NCBI GenBank assembly: GCA_045611785.1
Contig: JAZKXV010000030.1
Location: 1 to 17,842, forward strand
Direction of reading: 5' to 3'
DNA from: JAFTYO01 sp045611785
GTDB lineage: Bacteria > Pseudomonadota > Alphaproteobacteria > RF32 > CAG-239
DNA length: 17,842 nt
The notes under the pieces are model-generated. The model made no database searches. It saw only the letters and a list, made by a program, of their open reading frames with translations, and was not told the origin of the DNA. The stretch's first letter is position 1; each line of letters starts with the position of its first letter. The position numbers were made by a program, and so were the translations under genes. This document shows positions 6,280 to 13,886 of the stretch, one piece after another.

Positions 6280-7440
6280 ATGAGGCAACATATCATAGCT
6301 TTGGTAGATTGTGATTGTTTTTATGTTTCCTGTGAAAGAAAGGATAATCCTTCATTGCAGGGCAAACCCGTATGCGTAATGACCGGAAGCGGAAATAAAG
6401 GGATTATTGTTTCAAGGTCTAAAGAAGCAAAAGCTCTAGGCATTAAAATGGGGGCACCTTATTTTCAAATTAAAGATTTTTACAAAGACGTTATTTACAT
6501 TCCGGCTCGAATGCATCGATACAGCGAAATTTCTAAAGAAGTTATGGACACTATAAAAACATTTAGTCCTGATGTTGAGGTGGTATCAGTTGATGAAGCA
6601 TATATCGACTTAACAAGTTTAAACAAAGTTTATAAATCGACTTACACAGATATAATTAATAATATACGTAAAACAATTTTAGATAAAGTAGGTATTCCAG
6701 TATCAATAGGTTTAGGTTGCTCTAAAACATTAGCAAAACTTGCAAGCGACAAAGCAAAGAACAATAATGGCATTTTTGTTATCCGTCCTGATAAAATATC
6801 AGATATTATCGGAGAAATGCCTATTGAAGACGTGTGCGGAATTGGTCACAAAATTAGCGAACACATGAAATTCAGCGGAATTTTTACCATCAATGACTTT
6901 GTAGAAAAAGACAACACTTGGATAAGAAAAGCCTTTGGCATAAACGGCTTAAGCCTTAAAAGCGAACTAGAAGGCACCGCGACGTCTTTGGTTAATAGCG
7001 AACCCTCTGCCCCACAAAGCATTCAAAATACAAAAAGTTTTGAAGATTTTACTCAAAATCCGAATTATTTAGAGCATGAACTTAACAAACACGTTCATAG
7101 CGCTTGTCAAAAGTTAAGACATTGGAACGGCTTTTGTCAAGCAATTGAAGTAATATTAAAAACCAAAGATTTTAAATATTACGGCGCAGAAGCAAAATTT
7201 ACTAACCCTACAAATTCAGACAGAGAAGTAAGAGAAGCGGCAATTAAACTTTTAAGAAAAATTTATCGATCTAACCTAATTTATAGAGCAACCGGAATTA
7301 CTCTTAAAAACCTGATATACGGAAAACAAATTCAACAATCTTTATTTGAAACACTTACTCCGCACGATGACAAACTATCTCATATTGTTGACGAGCTTGA
7401 AGCTAAGTTTGGCAAAGGGGTTATTAAAAACGGCTTATAA
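6280..7440 (+). CDS. umuC: UmuC-like Y-family translesion DNA polymerase
   Basis: The 386-residue product copies past DNA lesions at the cost of accuracy. Catalytic metal ligands are visible: D10 in ALVDCDCFYVSCER and D105-E106 in SVDEAYID. The palm and finger region SRSKEAKALGIKMG, the SIGLGCSKTLAKLASD block and the helix-hairpin-helix part CGIGHKISEHM follow in UmuC order. The little-finger domain occupies about 235-345, and QQSLF (352-356) is a beta-clamp binding motif. It is slightly shorter than E. coli UmuC (about 420). AAGGA lies seven bases before the ATG. The SOS promoter and LexA box upstream show damage induction. No umuD lies next to it in this window, so either umuD is elsewhere or the enzyme works without it. 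A DinB-type assignment is less likely given the sequence around the active site and the C-terminus. Confidence 0.88.
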   Translation: MRQHIIALVDCDCFYVSCERKDNPSLQGKPVCVMTGSGNKGIIVSRSKEAKALGIKMGAPYFQIKDFYKDVIYIPARMHRYSEISKEVMDTIKTFSPDVEVVSVDEAYIDLTSLNKVYKSTYTDIINNIRKTILDKVGIPVSIGLGCSKTLAKLASDKAKNNNGIFVIRPDKISDIIGEMPIEDVCGIGHKISEHMKFSGIFTINDFVEKDNTWIRKAFGINGLSLKSELEGTATSLVNSEPSAPQSIQNTKSFEDFTQNPNYLEHELNKHVHSACQKLRHWNGFCQAIEVILKTKDFKYYGAEAKFTNPTNSDREVREAAIKLLRKIYRSNLIYRATGITLKNLIYGKQIQQSLFETLTPHDDKLSHIVDELEAKFGKGVIKNGL

Positions 7441-7551
7441 CACTCCACTTAAAATAAAATATAAAAAAATATTTGATTTTCAAAACAAAATATATTAATA
7501 TTTGTCTACATCTATAAATTGTTTTGTTTAACTATTTAAAAATTATCTGTA

Positions 7552-7863
7552 ATGAGCATGAAAATTTTGCATGGAGAAATTGCTTCTCAGCCAACTGTTG
7601 TATCAGTTGATGGTAGCGGATGTACATTGGTATATGTATTAATCAATATTTATGGAACATACAAAAAATTCCATTATCTTGATACTGTCAGACGGGAATA
7701 CAATGTAATATATCTGCCAGACAACTCATTTTCCAACATTCTTGTTTCATCTGTCGGAGACAAAGTTCGTGTTAAGGTATTATCGTTGAATGATGGCGAT
7801 GAATCAACAAAAATATACACCTTTGTAAACGACACACGAGGTCTCGGAAAAATTGATGAGTAA
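7552..7863 (+). CDS. Small hypothetical protein
   Basis: The product is 103 residues, rich in beta-type segments (VVSVDGSGCTLVYVLINIYG, VGDKVRVKVLSLN), which could fit an OB-like or small beta-barrel fold; this is only a guess from the pattern. It has no signal peptide or membrane segment. Two start codons (7552 and 7558) are in frame and neither has a Shine-Dalgarno sequence; the leader is very AT-rich. The gene lies 22 bases before the DUF1566-like membrane protein gene on the same strand, so the two are probably co-transcribed. Lack of a ribosome binding site is common in Bacteroidetes genes and may point to transfer from there. Confidence 0.65.
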   Translation: MSMKILHGEIASQPTVVSVDGSGCTLVYVLINIYGTYKKFHYLDTVRREYNVIYLPDNSFSNILVSSVGDKVRVKVLSLNDGDESTKIYTFVNDTRGLGKIDE

Positions 7864-7885
7864 ATAACCTTAAAAAACTTAAAAT

Positions 7886-8500
7886 ATGAATGCTAATCTG
7901 TTTTTTATTATTGCCTTGATTTTTGGCTTTAGCTTATGTGCTTATGCTGTTCTTAAAGCTTATCATGAAGGATTAGAGCAAAGAAGAGCAAAAGAAAGGG
8001 AGGAAAGACGTGTTAAACCCGGATATTACTGGTATATAGACAACACGTTTTCAAAAGACAGAATACCTGATAAAAAAGTTAAGGCTATTGTTGAACTTGT
8101 TGATGGTTGTTTTATATATGGCGACCTAACCGCTTCCGAGATTTTCGACATTGAAGAACAACAATTAACTTGGAATGAAGCCAAAAAGTTTTTTGAAGAA
8201 TTTTCTTATCCTTGTGTAGAATACGAAAAAATAGTTTGGTATGACATTAGTCAACTACACAAAGTTCAAAAAGCTTACTATTTGCATACATATAAAACGC
8301 TTATTGAAATGCAAAAAATTCCTCGCCACAGTGGAAACTGGTCTTGCTCAGAGTGCTGCAGTCTAAAAGAAAATGCCTTTATTATGGATTTTGGATATAA
8401 AGATTCTTTTGACACTCCAAAGGCCAATAAGTTCGCTGTTCGTCCTGTAATAGGAATGTTGTGCCGTGACGTTACATTGTTAAGCGTTACAACCTTGTAA
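7886..8500 (+). CDS. Membrane-anchored DUF1566-like protein
   Basis: The product has 204 residues. Residues 4-26 form an N-terminal membrane anchor, followed by a basic linker (QRRAKEREERR). The remainder resembles DUF1566/Lcl-type domains: an early LTWNEAKKFFEEF, then GNWSCSECCSLKENAFIMDFG in place of the usual W-S-S-T-E...NAW, and a terminal NKFAVRPVIGM matching the common k...VRPV ending. That fold is C-lectin/FGE-like and typical of surface proteins in gut bacteria; the exact role is unknown. The orientation of the domain is not certain, since the positive linker after the anchor would favour a cytoplasmic C-terminus. The ATG has no Shine-Dalgarno sequence. A terminator follows. It is likely co-transcribed with the small gene upstream. 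Confidence 0.65.
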   Translation: MNANLFFIIALIFGFSLCAYAVLKAYHEGLEQRRAKEREERRVKPGYYWYIDNTFSKDRIPDKKVKAIVELVDGCFIYGDLTASEIFDIEEQQLTWNEAKKFFEEFSYPCVEYEKIVWYDISQLHKVQKAYYLHTYKTLIEMQKIPRHSGNWSCSECCSLKENAFIMDFGYKDSFDTPKANKFAVRPVIGMLCRDVTLLSVTTL

Positions 8501-8518
8501 CTCTAAACACATCTGCCT

Positions 8519-8556
8519 AACCCCTCACATTTTATATTTTCGTGAGGGGTTTGTTT
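8519..8556 (+). terminator. Rho-independent terminator
   Basis: AACCCCTCAC (8519-8528) pairs with GTGAGGGGTT (8542-8551) around a 13-base AT-rich loop, followed by TGTTTT. It ends the transcript of the small gene and the DUF1566-like gene. The opposite strand lacks a T-run, so it should not stop the convergent lysozyme gene's message. Confidence 0.85.
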
Positions 8557-8580
8557 TATCTAGCGTTTATATTTTAACAT

Positions 8581-9645
8581 CTATCTACCGGAATTATTCT
8601 TATTCGAAACCTTTGTAACAGGAAAAACCGTACGCAATGTATCTATATAAGTTCTTCCATTTACTTCTGAGGCCTTTTTCATTAATTGAGCATTGTCTTT
8701 TGGTAATTTACCAATGCTATAAAACGCTCCGATGACTATAGAATTTAAATCTAAATAAGCTTTACCACATAAATTGGCTTGCTCCTCATTAATCAGTATG
8801 TTGCCTCTAAGTAGCTCTTCTTCAATTCTTCTTCTTTTATCCAGCGCCACTATAACCTGACCACGAGATTTGTTTCTTGCTCTGAGAGACGAACAAGCCA
8901 AATTTAAATATTTTTCATCGCCTGTTTCTTTCCACTGGTTAAAGGCCTTGGTAAAAGCTGAAGGTTTATACTCATTTAAAGAACCAACAACAGCCGGACC
9001 ACAGTTAAACATAAAGCTTGTTATGGCAATTTTTTCCTCTTCAGTCATATTTTCAAGTTTAAAATATTTTAGCATTTGTGGAAGATAATGTTTTTCAGCA
9101 TAATAGTCCCACATATCAAACAAATCTTTTTCTGTTTTAATGCGGTCACCGGCCTGAACTTTTCTTCCATTTTTATGATAACAAAAACCCAAACCTACAC
9201 TGTAGCATTTTGCAACATTATCATAATATGCTTTAAGTTTTATATTTTCAAACAAGGTTAAAAACTTAACCATATCTTCTTTCGACTGATTAAACTGATC
9301 TACTCGATATTGAACAAGAGCGACACTATCTGTCGGGATTTGCTCTGTTTTAAGACTATCACTTAAAACACTATCAACTTGGTTAATATCTTGCGATGGT
9401 GGGCAAGTCTCAGTACTTGAAAACCTTAACGTATCAAGTTTTGCACTATCAAGTTTTAACAAAAGAGTATCTATATTATCTTCTCTTGCTTTACTTTTTA
9501 TTAGTTCAATAGGATCTTGCTGATTGCCTCCTTCAGTTTTATCAGCGGTTGAATGCGCCGATAAACCAAAAGACGATGATAAAATTGTAGCAAATATAAG
9601 GCCGTATCTTTTCAGTGTTTGTTTTGTTTTTTCATATATTTTCAT
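8581..9645 (-). CDS. Exported GH24 (T4-type) lysozyme-like protein
   Basis: The product has 354 residues. A signal peptide (MKIYEKTKQTLKRYGLIFATILSSSFGLSA) is followed by a low-complexity linker to about residue 120 and then a GH24 muramidase domain, the fold that cleaves the MurNAc-GlcNAc bond. LFENIKLKAYYDNVAKCYSVGLGF aligns with the T4 lysozyme active site: E133 and D142 are spaced exactly as E11 and D20. The third position, normally Thr in TIG.G, is Ser149 and lies one residue further away. Later text (EEEKIAITSFMFNCGPAVVGS) matches the family's helical C-terminal lobe. The chosen ATG at 9645 has GAGG six bases upstream; a longer frame to 9756 has neither this nor a signal peptide at its start. 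No holin is adjacent, so it is more likely a secreted or periplasmic cell-wall enzyme than a phage endolysin. Confidence 0.78.
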   Translation of the reverse strand: MKIYEKTKQTLKRYGLIFATILSSSFGLSAHSTADKTEGGNQQDPIELIKSKAREDNIDTLLLKLDSAKLDTLRFSSTETCPPSQDINQVDSVLSDSLKTEQIPTDSVALVQYRVDQFNQSKEDMVKFLTLFENIKLKAYYDNVAKCYSVGLGFCYHKNGRKVQAGDRIKTEKDLFDMWDYYAEKHYLPQMLKYFKLENMTEEEKIAITSFMFNCGPAVVGSLNEYKPSAFTKAFNQWKETGDEKYLNLACSSLRARNKSRGQVIVALDKRRRIEEELLRGNILINEEQANLCGKAYLDLNSIVIGAFYSIGKLPKDNAQLMKKASEVNGRTYIDTLRTVFPVTKVSNKNNSGR

Positions 9646-9778
9646 TTTTGCCTCATATTTACATATTTCCGATTCTTCTTGCCGATTGTACCCTTTTTTT
9701 AACCTAATAACAAGCAAATAAATACAAAACTCATATTTTTTCCATGCAAAAAACATTATTATTGCCTATTGATAAATT

Positions 9779-9809
9779 TTGATGTATAAATAAAGCAATT
9801 AAGTATAAT
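9779..9809 (+). promoter_or_regulatory. Candidate promoter of the KilAC-domain gene
   Basis: A perfect TATAAT (9804-9809) lies 19 bases after TTGATG (9779-9784) and 18 bases before the ATG of the KilAC gene. The spacing is long, so the -35 assignment is weak, but the -10 box matches consensus. If correct, the 5' leader is only about 12 bases, which agrees with the absence of a ribosome binding site. Confidence 0.4.
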
Positions 9810-9827
9810 TGTTAAAATCGTATTATT

Positions 9828-10340
9828 ATGGAGAATCAAAATCAAGGGACGTTATTCCCAGAACTCGATGTTGTTCTATCCGAACCATCAAATGTTGCAA
9901 AACCACAGGCAAAAAAGAAGAAGAGAGCATCAGTTAAAGAACAAAAAGAAGCTCTTTTGAAGTTGCAGAAAGAAAACGAGGAAAAACAGCTTGAAATTGA
10001 ACGCCTGAAAAAACTCTGCGAACAGCTTGAACCTAAAGCTCGTGCATTTGACGACCTTATCGAATCTAACAGCTTGTTCCCTATCGGCGTTATCGCTAAA
10101 AACTTCGGACGTTCTGCAATTTGGCTCAACAAGTATTTGCAGCAAAAGAAAGTTCAGTACAACAGAGGTGATGTTTGGCTTTTATACTCAAAGTATCAGT
10201 CTTGCGGATACACTAGAGTTTGTTGGTACAACTACAACGAAGACTCTTACGGCAGACCACTGACCAAACCTCACACTTACTGGACCGGCAAAGGACTTGC
10301 TTTCATCAGAGACTTACTAAAAGCTGATGGGTTAATCTAA
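9828..10340 (+). CDS. Phage-type protein with KilAC (ANT) domain
   Basis: The product has 170 residues. Residues about 28-75 are a strongly charged coiled coil (KKKKRASVKEQKEALLKLQK then leucine heptads). Residues about 80-168 match the phage antirepressor KilAC domain: LFPIGVIAKNFGRSAIWLNK, then a conserved WLLYSKYQSCGYT and a terminal HTYWTGKGLAFIRDLL. In phages this domain sits at the C-terminus of antirepressors with an N-terminal Bro or Rha domain; here the usual N-terminal domain is replaced by the coiled coil and no other phage gene is nearby. The gene has no Shine-Dalgarno sequence and visibly higher G+C than its neighbours, both signs of transfer. It may bind DNA or a repressor; the target is unknown. 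A terminator follows. Confidence 0.8.
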   Translation: MENQNQGTLFPELDVVLSEPSNVAKPQAKKKKRASVKEQKEALLKLQKENEEKQLEIERLKKLCEQLEPKARAFDDLIESNSLFPIGVIAKNFGRSAIWLNKYLQQKKVQYNRGDVWLLYSKYQSCGYTRVCWYNYNEDSYGRPLTKPHTYWTGKGLAFIRDLLKADGLI

Positions 10341-10347
10341 CACCAAA

Positions 10348-10376
10348 AATAAAGAGGCTAAACAGCCTCTTTATTT
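10348..10376. terminator. Bidirectional Rho-independent terminator
   Basis: A 12-bp stem, AATAAAGAGGCT (10348-10359) with AGCCTCTTTATT (10364-10375), has an AAAC loop. It lies eight bases past the KilAC stop and just before the stop of the convergent TPR-like gene. The symmetrical A/T flanks let it serve both. Confidence 0.85.
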
Positions 10377-10381
10377 GTTTA

Positions 10382-11710
10382 TTATATTTGTATACCTTTT
10401 TTATTTTTCATATATTTCTCTAAAGGATTTTCACTATATGCCACATCCTTAAATTGAGACACAACCGTATCTAATTGCTTAATAGCTTCTTTATTGCCTT
10501 CACTTTCATATATCGGTCTTAAATTGTGATCTATTTTAGAAACAATCAGTTTTTTCTTCCTCTTAACAATTTTACGAGATTTAACAGTTTGTCCTAATGC
10601 AAACTCTAAATAATCTTTACGCAATTTTTTATTTTTGGCTGCGACATTCAATAAAGTATGAACCCGTTCTTCACCATTTAAAATCTTCATTGCTAAATAT
10701 GTTTCTGTTTCGGTCCAATCCTCCAATCGGCCTTGGGTTAACTGAATTTTTGCAATCTTTTTAAGCAAAGCAGGCTTTTCTGAGACTTGAGAATATCTTA
10801 AAGCTTCGCTATAATGCAATTCAGCCTTCAATAATGGCTCTTGATGTTCTTCTTTGCCGGCATATCCGATAACAGGTTTATACTCATTTTCATAGCATTC
10901 TGCCAAACTTATATTGATTTTATACAAATCTCCCGGCAATGTAGCTTCTTTTAGAGCTCTGCGATAAGCAGCTCTTACAGCACCTTTATTGACATAGTCC
11001 GGCCCCAATCTGTTTAAGCAGTAACGAATACGCTTATAATCTGAAGTATTCTCAATTACTTTATATAAACATTCTTTTTCCGCATTATTTTCTTTTGGAT
11101 CATAAATGTCTTTTTCACCTAACAATGCACGATGAATAATAGACATATTATAATATCCTGCAGCAATTTGCTCAGGGGAAAGATATTGAGTAAAATCTTC
11201 AAATTTTTCCTGAATTTTGTTTGCCTGATAAGATGTTACCTGCTTATCGCTCATACCATGCAAAACGCTATATATTTCACCTTGTACATCACAAATATCT
11301 TGAGCAATAGCTAACTCAGGAACAAACATATGTCTGTTTCTAATTTCATTTAGCATACCTTCGGTAAGCTCAACTCTTGATGCATCGTTAAATCTGGAAG
11401 GATCTGAACATGTTAGTAACAATTTATATGCTTCAGACAAATTTTCATCCAAAGCTTCATTAATGATTTTAGATGAAGCATATGCAATTGTGCATCTTAC
11501 AATATTTTCATCTGATAAAGAAATTGATAAGCGTCCATTTTCATCAACAGGAGCATATTGAGACAGAGCTGATAAGAAAAGTTGTTGTTCGTCAGAGTGC
11601 ATATAATGATTAAAAATATTCATAGCTATCTCTTCCCTAGATGCTACCTTCATAGGGCTAGAGCACAATGCTTCGCCATTAGCACCATATAACTTTACTG
11701 TATCATTCAT
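10382..11710 (-). CDS. Helical TPR-like protein of unknown function
   Basis: From the ATG at 11710 the product has 442 residues; GGAGG lies six bases upstream, which decides against the longer frame to 11743. It is helical throughout with no signal peptide or membrane segment. TPR/SEL1-like helix pairs are visible near LLKAELHYSEALRYSQ and LLKKIAKIQLTQGRLEDW, suggesting a cytoplasmic protein-binding scaffold. The C-terminal part is very basic (KSRKIVKRKKKLIVSK). I do not recognise the family. It is divergent from the TrmN6-family gene, with a 123-base shared upstream region, and convergent with the KilAC gene across a terminator. Confidence 0.75.
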   Translation of the reverse strand: MNDTVKLYGANGEALCSSPMKVASREEIAMNIFNHYMHSDEQQLFLSALSQYAPVDENGRLSISLSDENIVRCTIAYASSKIINEALDENLSEAYKLLLTCSDPSRFNDASRVELTEGMLNEIRNRHMFVPELAIAQDICDVQGEIYSVLHGMSDKQVTSYQANKIQEKFEDFTQYLSPEQIAAGYYNMSIIHRALLGEKDIYDPKENNAEKECLYKVIENTSDYKRIRYCLNRLGPDYVNKGAVRAAYRRALKEATLPGDLYKINISLAECYENEYKPVIGYAGKEEHQEPLLKAELHYSEALRYSQVSEKPALLKKIAKIQLTQGRLEDWTETETYLAMKILNGEERVHTLLNVAAKNKKLRKDYLEFALGQTVKSRKIVKRKKKLIVSKIDHNLRPIYESEGNKEAIKQLDTVVSQFKDVAYSENPLEKYMKNKKGIQI

Positions 11711-11833
11711 GTTTAGCCTCCATATTTTTGTACATTTTGCCATTTTACCGATTATCTGTCAAATTGTTTTTTAAAAAACATTTCACAATTACATTTTTTA
11801 ATGCTATAAACAAAAAAACATTGAGGTTTTATT

Positions 11834-12574
11834 ATGCCAGAATACACAATAGATTATTTGTTAGATAAAAAAATTAAAATTTTTCAACCTTTAGATGGGT
11901 ATAGAGCTTCTTCTGATGCCATACTTTTATCATCTTTAATCTATAATATAAAGCAAGCCGATAACATTTTAGATGTTGGTTCCGGCACTGGCGGAATTTC
12001 ATTATGCTTGGCTTATCGTTTTCCTCAAAACAGCATTGTCGGGCTCGAATTACAGCCTAAATTATCTCAACTTTCAAATTTAAGTGCTCAAGCAAATACT
12101 TTTAACAATCTGGTTTATTATAATTGCGATATAAAAGAAAAACATTTACCTGTTAAACCCTGCTCTTTTAACCATGTGGTTTCAAACCCTCCTTACTCAT
12201 TAAACGATATGCCGTCACCGAATAAGAGCAAAGCTCTTGCGCATAATCATAGCGGGCTTAACTTAACATCTTGGATACACTTTTGCCTTAAAATGCTTAA
12301 GCCGTTCGGATATCTATATATGATAAACAGAGCAGAAGCTGTTTCCGAAACAATGATTGCTTTATCAAATAAAGCGGGAAATATACAAATAATACCATTA
12401 TATTCAAAAGAAAATCAAAACGCCAAACGAGTTATGATAATTGCGCAAAAAGATTCAAAAACTCCTACAAAAATTTTGCCACCATTTTACACGCATACAG
12501 CAGACGGATCATACACTGCGCAGGCTCAAAAAATTTTACGAGATGGGAAATCATTCAATTTAATTGACAATTAA
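11834..12574 (+). CDS. trmN6: TrmN6-family tRNA (adenine-N6) methyltransferase
   Basis: The 246-residue product is a Rossmann-fold S-adenosylmethionine enzyme. Motif I DVGSGTGG (47-54) binds the cofactor, an acidic LELQPK (71-76) follows the second strand, and NPPY (118-121) is the signature of enzymes that methylate an exocyclic amino group such as adenine N6. The start (DYLLDKKIKIFQPLDGYRASSDAILL) matches the TrmN6/YfiC family (COG4123), where E. coli YfiC makes m6A37 in tRNA1-Val. The exact substrate here is not proven, since the wider family is diverse. GAGG lies eight bases before the ATG. An LprI-like gene follows after 50 bases on the same strand and may share the transcript. Confidence 0.78.
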   Translation: MPEYTIDYLLDKKIKIFQPLDGYRASSDAILLSSLIYNIKQADNILDVGSGTGGISLCLAYRFPQNSIVGLELQPKLSQLSNLSAQANTFNNLVYYNCDIKEKHLPVKPCSFNHVVSNPPYSLNDMPSPNKSKALAHNHSGLNLTSWIHFCLKMLKPFGYLYMINRAEAVSETMIALSNKAGNIQIIPLYSKENQNAKRVMIIAQKDSKTPTKILPPFYTHTADGSYTAQAQKILRDGKSFNLIDN

Positions 12575-12624
12575 TATAAAAATTTTTACAATTAGGATAT
12601 ACATAAGCTATACGGAGAAAAATT

Positions 12625-13056
12625 ATGAAAAAAATTTGGTTGATACTTGTTTTATGTGGATTTTCATTTAACGCTAATGCACTTGATACTGCTGAATATG
12701 ACGCATGTTATAAAAGTGCAAAAGACGATTATGAAGTTTCTTTGTGCATGAAAGCTCAAACAGTCCGCGTTACCGACGCCATTAAAGAAATTTATCAAAA
12801 TATTGCTAAAGATGAACTTTTGAAAAAATGGCAAAAAGGTGCACCAATTACCGGAAATTTAAAAGAAATGTATAGTTCTTGGTTAAATTATCGTAACCGC
12901 TATTGCTCTCTTTATACATTTGCATCTGCTAACGCATTCGGCGGAGAAGATTATCATCGTGAAAAATGTTTATTAACATTAACTCAAGATCAATACGACC
13001 AAATTCATTTAGTTATAATAAACGCTCAGTCTGGTGGTGAAGAAGACGACGAGTAA
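12625..13056 (+). CDS. Exported LprI/DUF1311-like protein
   Basis: The product has 143 residues. A signal peptide (MKKIWLILVLCGFSFNANA) is followed by a small cysteine-bearing domain. The pattern C-x(12)-C near residues 29-42, then SWLNYRNRYC, and a later C in HREKCLLTLTQDQ matches the LprI N-terminal (DUF1311) family, in which a W..YR...C motif and paired cysteines are usual. Some family members inhibit lysozyme, so a periplasmic role is expected, but inhibition is not shown here. The tail is acidic (GGEEDDE). GGAG lies nine bases before the ATG. The stop is three bases from that of the convergent histidine kinase gene, with no terminator between them. Confidence 0.75.
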   Translation: MKKIWLILVLCGFSFNANALDTAEYDACYKSAKDDYEVSLCMKAQTVRVTDAIKEIYQNIAKDELLKKWQKGAPITGNLKEMYSSWLNYRNRYCSLYTFASANAFGGEDYHREKCLLTLTQDQYDQIHLVIINAQSGGEEDDE

Positions 13057-13059
13057 GTT

Positions 13060-13737
13060 TTATAACTTAATAATTAGTGTAAATATACTACCGCTGCCAA
13101 CTGCTGAAACAACCTTTATTTTAGCTCCTATGGCAGCGGTAATTTTTTTCACAATTGCCAGCCCTAACCCTACTCCGCATTTATCGTTAATATGATGTGT
13201 ATTTTTCCCTTGGTAAAATTCTTCAAATATATAAGGCAAATCATCTTTATTAATACCTACCCCATTATCTTCTATGCTAATCTCTAACAAATCATCATAA
13301 ACTTTACATAACAAGTTTACTTTATCTTTTGTAAATTTAAATGCATTATTTAACAAATTACGCAAAATTCGTTCAAGTAAAATACCATCTGTTTCAATAA
13401 CTGCTTTGCAAAGATTATATTCAAATTTAATATTTTTAACATAGGCAGACATTTCATATTCTTGAACTATATTATTTAACAACTTATGTATATTTACTTT
13501 GTTTTTGTAAGGCTTGAACTCAGATAATTCTAATTTTGAAAAATCAAGTATATCTCCTAACAAACAATTTAAATTGTTTGTAGTATTTACAATTTTTTGC
13601 CATATATTTTTTTGCTTGCATGACAAATTATCCGTATCAAATAAATCAATATAAATCATTAATGCCTGAAGAGGTTGCCTTAAATCATGGCTTGCCTGAG
13701 CCAAAAAACAAGCACAATTTTTATTAATTTTACTCAT
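13060..13737 (-). CDS. Small soluble histidine kinase without sensor or receiver domain
   Basis: The product has 225 residues. It carries the phosphoacceptor H17 in FLAQASHDLRQPLQAL, an N-box (RNLLNNAFKFT), G1 box DNGVGI, F-box YIFEEFYQ and G2 box GVGLGLAIVKK. All the catalytic elements of a HisKA/HATPase_c kinase are present. The ASHDLRQPL form is typical of hybrid kinases that also bear membrane sensors and receivers, yet here only 16 residues precede the histidine and nothing follows the ATPase domain. It must take its signal from a partner protein or domain. GGAG six to eight bases upstream supports the ATG at 13737 over the longer frame to 13782. No response regulator lies in the window, so it is an orphan. 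It is divergent from the first MCE gene. Confidence 0.82.
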   Translation of the reverse strand: MSKINKNCACFLAQASHDLRQPLQALMIYIDLFDTDNLSCKQKNIWQKIVNTTNNLNCLLGDILDFSKLELSEFKPYKNKVNIHKLLNNIVQEYEMSAYVKNIKFEYNLCKAVIETDGILLERILRNLLNNAFKFTKDKVNLLCKVYDDLLEISIEDNGVGINKDDLPYIFEEFYQGKNTHHINDKCGVGLGLAIVKKITAAIGAKIKVVSAVGSGSIFTLIIKL

Positions 13738-13886
13738 ATCAATCTCCTTAAACAATATATAATCGCCTTTTGTATAATTCAAAGTAAGATTTTTTTCACA
13801 ACTATGCTATTTTTAAAAAATCGGTGATGACAAAGCATTTTTTTTGCATTATTTATATTAGTAAGAATGTATTTAGGAGTAATATT

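Noticed and set aside
7886..8500. Diversity-generating retroelement target
   Set aside because: No reverse transcriptase or template repeat is present in the window; kept only as a point to check.
9842..10263. Extra frames on both strands within the KilAC gene
   Set aside because: The KilAC domain is clear in the chosen frame; the others are biased shadow frames.
13824..13886. Extended N-terminus of the first MCE protein from 13824
   Set aside because: No ribosome binding site, and it would put an odd extra segment before the membrane anchor; the GTG at 13887 has GGAG seven bases upstream.
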